DNA from: Struthio camelus
Taxonomy: Eukaryota > Chordata > Aves > Struthioniformes > Struthionidae
Reading direction: 5' to 3'
Assembly (NCBI RefSeq): GCF_040807025.1
Contig: NC_090953.1
Coordinates: 2,459,501-2,523,500, forward strand
Length of the DNA stretch: 64,000 nt
The number at the start of each line of letters is the position of its first letter. Position 1 is the first letter of the stretch. The notes under the pieces were generated by a model that was not told the origin of the DNA, searched no databases, and was given only the letters and a program-made list of their open reading frames with translations. Shown piece by piece: positions 36,501-64,000 of the stretch. A program made the translations under genes and the position numbers.

Positions 36501-39500
36501 TAAAAATGTTTCGGAATATTGTATTACACATTCTGTACTATATCATATGTAGTTGTTATATATTGTATAAAACAGACTCACAGGAAGCAAAACCTAGCTG
36601 CCAGTCCTTGGTTCACTAAATTCAATTTATCATCTCTGCTTCCTCACAGAACCAGCTTCTAGATAGATATTATGATTATTATTGTTATTATATATAAGAA
36701 TGAATAAGCTTGTCATTTCTTAGAAAAAAAATGGCACCTGGTTCATTGCTTTAGTAGCAAATATTTTCTTTTTTTTTTTTTGTTAAGAGATTAATATATA
36801 AATTTCTCTGTGAATAAAATATTATGATGAAATTTGCCTTTGTTTCCTTCCCACCTTTTCAGATTACCATTGAGTGTAGCAAGCTGAATTCCCTCAGGCT
36901 TATGATAAAAGTAGGTCAACAGTGTCCTGCCTTTCTAAACATATTCTTCTCCAAAAATGCATCTCCCAGGAGAGAATCACCCAACTGTGCTAGGTTGGTC
37001 AATACAAGTGTAGGACAAGATCCCTTTAAAACTGCATTAAAAATCTGCAGAAAACCAGTCACTTTCTTTCCATGCCTTCCCACTACCTATTGACCTGAAT
37101 CAGTGCCACTAAGAGGCAGTGGACTGTTCATCAAACAAAAATCAGGAAATAAATTATTTTCTCTTCAAAGGGAGCAGAATATGGCCACAAATAGATCTTT
37201 TAAAACTCTCTTTCTCATAGTACCATTTATCTGGAACTGAAAAAAAAACCAGTAAGCTTGATCTAGGCTGAATTATAACTTATAATTTTGCCTTTATAAT
37301 TTTGTTTATCTCTTGCTTTAACTTTTGAATATACTTCAAAGAAAAATACAAGCATGTTTTGTGCTTAACATAATGAATATGGTTTAAAAGCTATAAATGA
37401 TACACAATTACTGAAAAATTACAATGCGAACTCTAGCAGTTGGATTGAGCAGAAATGGTTGTGTATCGTTAATGATGTTACTGCACTCCACCAGATCAGC
37501 TTCAGGGGCTGCGTAATTGTTTCCGCCAACCTATACATTCTTGAGTAACAACAAAATTATTGTGATTTTTCTTACTAAATAATTCATACATCATAAAGCA
37601 TGTACATAACCAGGCCCATGAATCACTAAGCATGTAGCAATCATATCTAATGGCATTTCTTCTTCTGAGAACTCAGATATTGACTTTATAATATTTGGAA
37701 TTTTGCCCCAAATTTTCAAGTGTCCTTTAGAAGTGTTATGTTTTGAAATTTGCATTTTAAAATTCAAAGTTTCCTTGATCAGACTTTTTGTCCAAAGGAC
37801 TGCTTTGACTCATGTTTTACAGTTTTATTCTATTAGGATTATTAATATCACTGAAAGTAATAAATTGGTTTTATAATGAACTAGTACAGGGCTCATAAAC
37901 TGTGCTTAAAGTGATGCAATTGCTATTAAGATCACTCTAAGCCATACATATTCTAAGATACCAAGCAAATAGCAACTATTAATGCATCCAAATTGACTAA
38001 AGTATTTATAATGTGAAGTATTTCGTCATTTCAAATCTGAGCGGCTTCCTCTATTTTTTAAAATACTGCATATATACTAACCGTTTTTTTTGCAAGACAA
38101 CCTCCTCATTGAAAATACTAATAATTGGGATGGTTTATAACTTGAACTCACCCAAAATCATGATCTCTTATGTCTGCGGCAGAAAGGTCTCATATTACTA
38201 ATACTTCATTACTTCCTAAGAACATATCACACTGTATTTACTAGGACATTATGATGTATTAGCATAAATAATTAAGGTTAAGCTTGTCTTTGAGTAATGT
38301 ATATTTTTTGATACATTAGCCTTCTTTATTTCAGCTGCATTTATTCACTTACTAATGCACAAAGGTCAATAACTTTTCTAATGCAAATTTTGATATTCTG
38401 CACACATGCTTCATTTGAAGGACTTCTTAATCGCAAACGTAGTAATAACATCTTACTCTTTTCTAGAAATGAAAAAATCTTTTAAATAAACTTGGAATAT
38501 ACGAGTGACAATCTTGCAAAAACTCCCTTCCTGTAACTCCAAAGTTTTCACTCTTTCTTTAGCACATTTACACTGAATTACACAGCCCAGGAACGTACAC
38601 CTTGATATACCCTTCCATAGATATGTATATTTTAGGGATAAAATCAAAGCATTTCCCAGAACTATTCCTTACTTTTCTGTAGTGAATACGGAGGAAGATT
38701 AAGGAAGGTTACAGCAGTAGCCAAATTATTTTAAACAGCCAAAGTAATTTATGAAGCCAAGTCCCCTTTGTTTCAGACAAAGTTGGTCCTAATCAGAGGC
38801 CTAGGGGCATTCAACTATTACGAAATTAGATCTAAATTTCCTTCAGTAAAACACGCATCAGGGAAATCTACCGTTAGGATTCATAAAAAGATTTAGACAT
38901 TGAGGATTTTTTTTTTACTCTAGTTAGGTTCTCAAAGGTAACTATTCAAGGACTATTCAGTCAGTCCATGCTTTTTCTGGTTTGTTCTTCTTGCCTGCAG
39001 AATGACTCCAGTCAACTCTATGCCATCAAAAATTTTAAATCATATTAATTGTCCGTGACAAGGTGCAGTAACACTTACTTTTTTGAATGCAGGAAGATTG
39101 AACTCTAGATTCCTGTTCTCCTTTTCCAGACTGTGTTAGCAATGGAAGGAGTATCAATAGGTGTGAGAATACTTCTAACTCAGTACCAAGCTCAGGCAAG
39201 CCACTTCCTCCAACTCTTTGTTCATTTTCAGTCAAAGCGTAGTCATCCTCCCTACCAAATCCATCCTTTCTCACCCCAGCACCACCCCTTTTATTCTGCT
39301 GAAACTGTTCTTGCTAAAGGCTCTCATTTTCTGAGTGCTTCCTTCAGAGAACGAACATTTCCTCCGCTTCATCTTCCTGTAGGAGTTCTACATCTTCAGT
39401 CCCCTTCCCTTCTCCATCTTCTTTAATCTCAGCAGTAAAAAAAATTAGGAACAAAAAAAAAAAAAAGAGGAGCAGCCTTTCTCTCTGTTGATGACTAATT

Positions 39501-42500
39501 AATCTGCCTTTCTACTCCACAGCTGCAGAGTTGGAACACTTTAAAATAAAGTCAAATTATCTGATTACAGTGTACTTCGCTAGAAGTGCTCAGGACCGAC
39601 AGTTTCTCTCAAATGATTTTACTCCAATTAAAGCTAAAGTTATTGATGAAGTTATAGTTTTATGGAATTTTAGTATTCACACTTCACTGTGCACAAGTGA
39701 GCCCGGCAAGGCTAAGCAAGCATGGCTGGAAGCTCAGACTCAGGTACAAACTCACATACACTACTTTGCCAGATAGTTCTCTGCTATTAAAACGGGGATA
39801 CTGCTGCTCTACTTCGCTGGAGTATAGAGAAACTAACTGTGACTGGCATGGGGAACAAAGACAAATAAATACAAAGAGCAAAGAAAAAAACAAAGATTTT
39901 ATCTAATGCTGTTACATACTCACAGTTTTAATATTTCAGCAATAAAAAGTAAGCTGAGGACAGATCTAACTTATGCTGAAGTCAATGAAAGGTCATTTGG
40001 CTCCAGGTTCCTCTGGGCATTGGAGAACAGCATTGTATATCGCTCCAGGGAAAGAAAGGGAATTAAGAGGAAGGGGACGCAACAGCATTTTTGTGAGAAA
40101 ATGTGAGAGTATTAATCATGAACAATTGAGAATATTAATCTTTACTTCACTGCAGAAGTAGTATCTAATCTAGTATTAAGTTACATTGAAAAGTTAGGTA
40201 CTTGGACTTGCAATTGCGTCTACCTGAAGGTCAGCAAGCAGTTCTCTCTTCTATTCTAGTGATAACAGGAGCACTATCATATATAAAAACTGATCTTTGT
40301 GTAAAATAAGCTGCCTAGAACGGAAGTTTGCATTAGTACAAGCACAAAAACAAGCACAAAAACATCCATGTCTTATCATAATTTGGATAAGCAGACAGTA
40401 ACAGAAAATGGTAGTTCTTGGGGCAATATCATTAGTTCTACAGTCTCTAGTGAAAAATTTGTCAAACACACAAAAAGGTATAAAAGTGAAATATAGTAAT
40501 TAAGACCCGGGCTTTATCGATTGTGTGGCTTAAGTAATTTTTCACTACAAACATAAGATTTAATAAGTATAAGTAGTTAAAGATCCTGACTTGGCTGTAG
40601 TCATTAGCATGTAATTGAACTGGTAAAAAAAGATCAGTTAAAGCTATGTTGATTACCACCTTATCTTTGAAAGGCAATTAAGGACCTCAATCACTGCAAC
40701 AAGATTTGATTGTGCAGCCTTTATTGGACATTGATCTTTCAGCAAAGCGCAGTTACATTTTCCATTAATTTACAGTAACGCAGTTTAACTCAGATACCTG
40801 AGACCGTTGACCTAGGTAAGATGTAATGCTAAGCACTCGTTTAGGTTAAGATGCCCCCAGCAGTCATTACTGTTTAAAAAGGGACTGCTACAAGAAGTAG
40901 CTATCTGATCCTCTGGGTTTAGAGTAAGGTTTCATTTCTCTGAAGTAGTTAAGTGAGGTGAAACAAAGCTCTTTGCCTTTTTATGTCATCTCTCACTCAT
41001 TTAAACATCATCCTTGAGTACAGTAGAGAGATAATTAAGGCAAGAGTTACAAGATAAACTACATTTTGTTTCAAATGGCAATGGAGCAAATCAAATCAGC
41101 AAAAAGTTAGAAAGGTCATTTTGCAGTTGAATCATCTATAACAAAATATCAACATAATTGTGTGCGTTATGTATAGCATAATACATACAAAAAGAAAGCT
41201 GCTAATTAAAACAATTACAAGGAAATTATTGGGGAGCAAAGGAATAAAGCCTCATTCCTTACAACTTTGCCTTTTGAAGCAGTGGGGTTACAAGACAACC
41301 CAAAAGGGTCCTCACAGGCAAGAGACAGCAGTTTGGTGCTTCATATGCAAATACATAAGGCATCTCTGAATAAAAAAGTTAGAAACTCTTATTCAAAGTC
41401 ATCTTTTATTCTCCTTAGTTCAAACACTTGGATTTCTCTATAACGGAAGACCCTGTTCTCCTCATACTGGATTGTCTGTTTAGGGTCTGACAGCTACAAA
41501 GCGAGAGAGTTTATGGTGATGGGGATTAGAAAGCTAACACAGCAAAGTTTCCACTGAGTGCTGAGGTATCACAGAACTGCAAATTGCTAGCTCATCCTTG
41601 CTTGCCATTCCCATGTGCCCCAGAGCCTTACAGAGATTTTTCTTTAGATAAGATAGGACGACTCTTTCTGGCCCTTTTTGTCCCTTAACATGGAATTCCA
41701 TCTTACATTCAGGCTGAAGCTCAAGCGTAAGTGATAAAAAAAGATACTAAGAAGTAACCCTTTAAAGCAAAAAGGACATGAAAGCCAGATAAGTATTTCA
41801 CCTTTGGCTGAAGACAACCAAGTAGGTTTATATTCATACTTGAAAGTGATTTTATCATGATTCATTAACTCAAGCATTAGCCCTTATAAATAGCTTATTT
41901 TCCTTTTAAGAACTCTAATAGGCTTTCTAAAAGTGTTAATGAAACTAGTGAATGATACTATATTTGCACTCTGCCCTCATACATCTTCTAGTTCATCCTT
42001 TAGCATGATCAACTTCATAAGAGCAAGAGGTCTATTGATTTTTATGTAATACAAGAAAATATTACATTTGCTTAATTGTTACACAGTGAGATCATTGAAC
42101 AAGAAATCAAGTCTCTATTTAATGCTGCAAGCAGCACAGAATTGCAGTAATCAATAGGGTAGTTTGTCAAAGATGTTCTCTAAGGAGACTTGCCCATCAC
42201 TGTATGGACAAGGAGTCATGCTGCCTGCATTTATTGAAAAACAGGTAAGCAAAGTCAGCAGTACACATTATCAGAAATCAAACAAGCTGCAGTGAGTGGA
42301 GGTGCAACTCCAATGAAGAGCTGTATTTATAGTCTGGTAATTAAAAACCATTTTATCAACCTTGCGTTGAGACTAAACCTCTACAGTGAGATATTGACAA
42401 GATCTGTGGCAATGAATGAGCAGTATTTGACTTAAACTTATGAGCTGCAGTTATTTAACTTTACCCAATACAGCGAAATTCAGTTCTAGAAAAATGCCAA

Positions 42501-43300
42501 CAGTCAGTTTTATTATTAATGATGCTTCTAGTAATACTATCTCTTCATCTCTGAGACCCATTTAACTAGTGTCAAGAATATTCTCCAAAATTAAATACAG
42601 TAATGTAAATGCTTCTTTGATTAAAGTGTAATTTAGTGTTGCTTTTAGAAAAATCACATGTATTGCTTCATTAAGTGGGAAACAGTTCCATTATCTGGAA
42701 TTAAGTAAAAAGTATTTAAATTACATTATACTGCAGTCACAGCCTGAGAGTCACTTATTTGGGAACAGAGATTCTTTTCTCCCCTCCAAAAACAATCCCT
42801 ACCCATTTCACATTTATATTCTAATTTATGGAAATTGGAATAAATAACTTACGTCACCAGATTTGGAATTCGGAATGGACAGGATTATATCTGCCAGCAT
42901 TAAACTCAGCACAAATAATATATCCTTTACAGGTGTTTCTGCTGTTCGAACTAATTATGCAGCTATTCTGTACTTTCCACTATCCAAATAATTCCCCAAA
43001 AGCTTTTTCTTTGCCTAGGATTCCAGCTGAATTTAAGTCTTTTCTCCATCATGTTTGCCTGTTCTCAGTTACAACTGGAGAAATTAGCTGTTTTGTATCA
43101 AAAACTGAGGATAATGGTCTTCTCATTCTCCTGCATTATTTAAAAATAACAACAACTTGTAAATTCATGCACGGAACTGAATCTTTTAGATTAGCTGGGT
43201 TTTGTCACTTACCTATAAAGCAATGAGACAAAAACAAAATTACAAATACCCGGAGTGCAAGAATTGCAGAAAACACAAGCATAAAACATATTTTAGATAT
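33561..43300. other. Intergenic region between C15orf61 and MAP2K5
   Basis: About 9.7 kb of AT-rich DNA. The only element seen is the MIR-like remnant at 36195-36284, plus short poly-T runs (for example around 33664-33679 and 36127-36138). Frames up to 141 codons are present but none is recognisable. Confidence 0.7.
36195..36284 (+). mobile_element. MIR-like SINE remnant
   Basis: The stretch contains a GGCCACATAAGGAA segment, AGAACCAGGATTAGGACC, and then a ctcagaccactgggta end. These parallel the MIR order 'ggtcacacag', 'agccaggattcgaaccc' and 'ctaaccactagacc'. The match is by eye. Confidence 0.5.
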
Positions 43301-43306
43301 TTTATT
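43301..43306 (-). terminator. C15orf61: Putative C15orf61 polyadenylation signal (AATAAA)
   Basis: TTTATT on the plus strand reads AATAAA on the minus strand. It is the first canonical signal downstream of the stop codon that I found and implies a 3'UTR of about 0.5 kb. Confidence 0.5.
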
Positions 43307-43829
43307 TAAATATCATGTGAAGACATATGATACATGCATAATCTTCTGGGGTGGTGTTTTTCCAAAAGTCTTCCAAGCACTTGTGAAGAGTCAGTGTCAT
43401 TCATTCATTAAATTCAACTATGACAATTAACGTGTTAATCAAACATCTAGTCACAGTCTATATCCAAGCAGCTTATAATTACATCCACTGTTCTGAGGAA
43501 GTTTCCTTACCCACATGCTACAGTTTGGTTCTGTGAGGTGGTAGATATATCTTTTTTAAATATTCAGAAGTTTGTTCAACAGTTCTAATCACTGACGTTA
43601 GCAAATTCTAACACCCCTAGAAACACTAATTCTTCTTAACCTCTGCAAAAATAAATCTCTTACCATAAAGAAAAACACAATAAAGTCTCCTAAAGACAAC
43701 ATATTGAGTAAAAACAGACACTGAAAAAATGGAGAATTGCCTTCAGCTTTTTGTATTCTGAGGCAGTAGATATTTGTGGCAGCTGTAACATGGAAACCCA
43801 CCAAATGACAGGTACTTGAGGGCATGATT

Positions 43830-50171
<6,342 letters not shown>

Positions 50172-50177
50172 TTTATT
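50172..50177 (-). terminator. IQCH: Candidate IQCH polyadenylation signal (AATAAA)
   Basis: This is the first AATAAA I could find on the minus strand downstream of the IQCH stop, about 1.6 kb away. A non-canonical signal nearer the stop is possible, so the assignment is weak. Confidence 0.3.
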
Positions 50178-51777
50178 TGAAGAGCAGGTTGGCATTTATG
50201 TAAAACATTCTCATCTGTAATGAATTACCTCTGCAACTAAGATAGAAAAAAGGCTAACACAAAAGATTATGCATGAAGCTTATAGACCAAAGACCCAGAG
50301 AGACATCAGAAAAGCAGGGCACTGATCTGCTGCAACTGCTTGGTCACATTGATGGTCACTTGCCTTACAAACTGATTTTGCTTGAACTTTTTGGGAAGTA
50401 AGCTTAAAGATACTTACCATGCTCAGGACTGTTATATACAGCCAGTAGAGAAAGATAAGATGTACAGTACAATTTAGAATGTGTTATCTTTCTGGATGAG
50501 ATGACAGATTTGATGGATAAAGATAATTGTACAAATATAACAGATGTTGGTAAGACTTTCCTGTAACAGCACATAGCAATTCCTATAAAAGAAAGTCAGC
50601 AGTGCCTGAAATATAGAATATATTTGATGGATACATAGATCTCCCAAAGTCATGGTATATCAGAAACCATAATACAACACGTATGATTCTAATGCTCTTC
50701 TCAGAATCTGTTGCTGAACCAATGTTATTTTCAATAATTTGGAAGTGAACATAACTGCTGCCAAAGTCTGCAGACCACAAGAAATAGCAGAATGATAACA
50801 AGAAGGACAACCAGCTCTAAAGAGGAGTTGGGGTTGCTGGGCTTATTGATACAATAGCGTGTCTAAGCGTGTTACTTACAGAAAAAAGAATACGGGACAT
50901 GCTCTTAGGTTGGGAAGAAGAGGGAGGTTCGCTTGAAAGGGAGTTTGGGGTCACAGGATTCTTTGCAAATGAGTATGATCTGCTAGTACGATTTAGTGAC
51001 AAGACAGCACGATCCCTCTATATATACTGAGGGCCATATAAAACAGAAGAAAGTGGCATTTTCATTGTATTAGTACATCAGTGAGAAAATCATTGGAATA
51101 TTTTATCAAGTTTGGGTACAATGCTTCTAGAGGGATGTTAGCAAACCAAACCTGACTCAGGAGTTTTGGTTCAAGAAACAGAAAGATTCATCCCACAAAG
51201 AGAGGGGTTATTTTGTAGTAAACAATTCTTCGTTTTCGTTTTCTCAGATAAAGGCATAACAAGATCCAATTGCTGGAAGTTGATGGTAAACAGATGCAGA
51301 CTATGTTTAAGGCACTGCTTTAACAGTAAGGATAATTAACCAATGGGAAAATTAACTAGGGATTTGGTGGTTTGTTTGCCACCTATTTTTACGTAGATAT
51401 GACAAGCTCAGTTATATGTTATCGGCTTGATGGAGGAATCGTGGTAAAATTATAAGGCGTGCGCTTTGCAGGTGGAAGTAGATTGTCTCCTCTGCCTTAG
51501 ACACTATGGTTCTATTAACAAGATTTTTAAAATAGATATTGTACTTCAGGTTTCACAATAGGAACATCAGGGACATTTGTATGATCATCTGCTTTTCACC
51601 AGTTTCTTTTTGTGAAATAAGGGATACGCTATTAAACATTACACTCAAGTATCATTGACATAGACTGTCTCGGTTAATATTAATTCACAGTACAAAGGAA
51701 AACCAAACCTGTTCTTACAGATGAGAGTTTGTCTGCGGAAGCATAAAGAATATGGCACTTAAAACGCTTTCTGTTAA
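50178..51777 (-). other. Probable IQCH 3' untranslated region
   Basis: This lies between the IQCH stop codon and the first AATAAA downstream. Its extent depends on which polyadenylation signal is used. No other feature is seen. Confidence 0.35.
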
Positions 51778-62001
<10,224 letters not shown>

Positions 62002-64000
62002 CTAATCAAAACACAAACAGGCACATTAAAAAAAGGAAGGTGAAATTTAGCAGTCATGTAAAGGAATATTAAAGGAACATCTATGCCTTTATTTTCATAC
62101 GTGCTGGTATGCATGATTATGATTTCCTTGTGCTGGAACACCACTGGGAGCGATAAACAGTTTCCAGATTGGAACAATCAGAACTTATGCAGCTTTCCGA
62201 GATGACTTACTGAAGAAAACTGAAAGACTAAGGAAAAAACAGCTACCCGTACTACTAAGATTTCAGTAAGAATTAAAGCAGATAGATGGGCTCAGAAAGT
62301 GCATAGCCTGCATCACACTAACTCTATAAATACTAAATACCGCGCCTGGATTTTTCAGCAGAAGAATAACTAATGATAAAGTCTACCTTGAGTTACAAAT
62401 ACATATTTTGAGGTAGGAGAAAGGAAGGTCCAGAAGGCAAATCTAAACGATGAGTAAAAGGAGTAGTGAACTGTGGAATCTGCATATAAAAATGCGTTGG
62501 TCATCACAGGGGCTTAGCAAAGACAATTCCCATTGCAGTATATGGCCTTATCAAACAGCAGACACTTGGTCATGTAGGAAATGATATGATTTCTGGCATA
62601 GTTCTGCTTCCACTCATTCTGCAGTTTTGTGCAGTTACTTCAGATTTATATTCGTGTAATTACACAGAGGGGATCAGGCCGTAGGATTGTAGGGCTGCTA
62701 GCAGAACATGTCTCACAAACCTGGCATTTTCACAAACTGAGCTATCACACATTGAGCTGCCCACTAGCACAGAAGTGATATGAACGCTCATGTGGAGTTT
62801 TGTAGAAGACGGTATGCACAGGGAAGCATCCTCTGATGTAGAGCAACGTTGTTATTTTACAGCTGGGGAACTCAGGCATCCGTGGTAGGTGTACTTCGAT
62901 GCGCAAGAGCAGCATTGAGGCTGGACTTGCAGCTAAAAATCATTGCCAGCCTACACTACTCTCCTCCGAGAACATCCTGCAGGCCAGTAAGGAGCGACAC
63001 GGCAAATACTGGCTGAGGAAAAAGCTTGCGTATATGCTAAGCCTTACAGTGCGGTCCCAGCACTCCATGCCTGGGCTGTTCACTTCCGCTGTCCCTTCTG
63101 CCCTGTGAGGCCACTGTGCAGCCAACGTCAGGTGGAGGAGATGGACCAGGATAATTCCTAGAAGGAGACCAATTTTCCCAAGACCGAATTTACAGGCACA
63201 CTGAACCTAAGCTGCGTTCAGACTGCCAGCACGGGAAAAGCGAATGTGAGGGACTGCATTCCTCATAATGTCTTGGGCTTCTGGGCACACTCAGCATTTG
63301 CCAGCACTGATAAACATACGGAGGCTGTTAGTGCCCAAATTCCCAGCATGAATTGAAGCATGTAACCCCACTTCAATCAGGGAGAGAGAAATCACCTCTG
63401 CGGTTCAGGTCCAAAGATACCAAACTGCCAAAGCAGGAACTTAAACGCAGGACTCCCAAAATTACAGCTACTACCCTAGACACCCGCACATCCATCCTGC
63501 CTGCAGACCGTAACCACATTGCGTGTTGCAATGAGCCTATGAAATCCTGCAAGTCCAGCACCAACAACAGCAGTAGATTATCAGTTCAAGAACCCACAGC
63601 GTAAGCGGCACTTCATGGGTTTGACTTTTAGCAGGCCCAGCGTGTGGGCCACTGCAGCAGTTCCTAGAAGCGCGGTGCCTGGGTCACCACAAAGCCTTCT
63701 GCGGCTTTGCTGAGCATGGAGCGAGGCAGCAGAGCAGCCACTTGCAGGAGGCTTGCATCTGCTGCCCTTTGGGCTTAGCTGGAGTTCGTGGGAGGACAGG
63801 TGGAAGGGAACCTCTCCCCACCCATGTGCAGGACATAATAAAAGCCTCACATAAACTTCCAGAGGGTTTCAAAACATTAAGGGCCATAAGAGTCATGCAA
63901 GACCTACGGGGCCGTGGCCAAGGTGTAGCAGAAGGAAGTTCCAGGGATTGCGTCTGTGAGGCTCCTCTGCCCCCAATAGCCTGAGCATTCTTTTACCCAT
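62002..64000 (-). other. IQCH intron, partial
   Basis: DNA upstream of the IQCH exon at 62001, with the MIR-like core near 62851. The right end (about 63000-64000) is somewhat more GC-rich and holds several short frames on both strands. None was recognised as IQCH. Confidence 0.6.
62846..62935 (+). mobile_element. MIR-like SINE core remnant
   Basis: GTTATTTTACAGCTGGGGAA followed by ctcaggc resembles the MIR core (attttacagatgaggaaactgaggc). It lies in an IQCH intron and has no coding meaning. Confidence 0.45.

Noticed and set aside
42828..43226. 132-codon plus-strand open frame beside the C15orf61 3' end
   Set aside because: No family resemblance, AT-rich random-looking composition.
63373..63420. 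Minus-strand segment with tttggcag acceptor and a gtgatt donor, considered as an upstream IQCH exon
   Set aside because: Very short (about 29 nt), ends in a phase that does not fit the exon at 62001, and the donor is weak.

Overview
The window looks like eukaryotic, vertebrate nuclear DNA, and a bird or close sauropsid relative is the best guess. The reasons are interrupted genes with GT-AG introns, an AT-rich background broken by two very GC/CpG-rich promoter islands, few repeats, and repeat remnants that look like old CR1 and MIR-type elements. I see no operons, phage, CRISPR arrays or bacterial genes. Nearly all the open frames in the window are chance frames in introns or intergenic DNA.

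Three protein-coding genes can be recognised, all transcribed leftward (minus strand). From right to left, which is the direction of transcription, they are the 3' part of IQCH (last four coding exons, 62001 to 51778), the complete two-exon C15orf61 (46027 to 43830), and the 5' part of MAP2K5/MEK5 (coding exons 1-8, 33136 to 1497). The remainder of MAP2K5 lies beyond position 1 and the remainder of IQCH beyond position 64000. IQCH - C15orf61 - MAP2K5, all on one strand, is the order I know from human 15q23, so this is a conserved syntenic block.

Layout: 1-33136 is MAP2K5 exons 8 to 1 with long introns. The exons join in phase to give 181 codons plus two bases: the PB1 domain, a linker and the kinase glycine-rich loop. 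About 32240-33560 is its CpG-island promoter. 33560-43300 is intergenic. 43301-46027 is C15orf61, with its own CpG-island promoter to about 46300. 46300-51777 is intergenic DNA plus the probable IQCH 3'UTR. 51778-62001 holds the IQCH exons, with an old CR1-like element in the intron near 55 kb. 62002-64000 is IQCH intron with a MIR-like remnant.

The genes have no shared pathway that I know of: MEK5 is the MAP2K that activates ERK5, C15orf61 is a small conserved protein with a possible mitochondrial presequence, and IQCH is a calmodulin-binding-type IQ protein linked to sperm function. I did not find a convincing undescribed system. The best items for a second look are a candidate frameshifting cassette exon in MAP2K5 intron 4 carrying a perfect hairpin, duplicated YY1-like sites in the MAP2K5 promoter, an NRF1-type site in the C15orf61 promoter, and a threefold tandem repeat in MAP2K5 intron 1.
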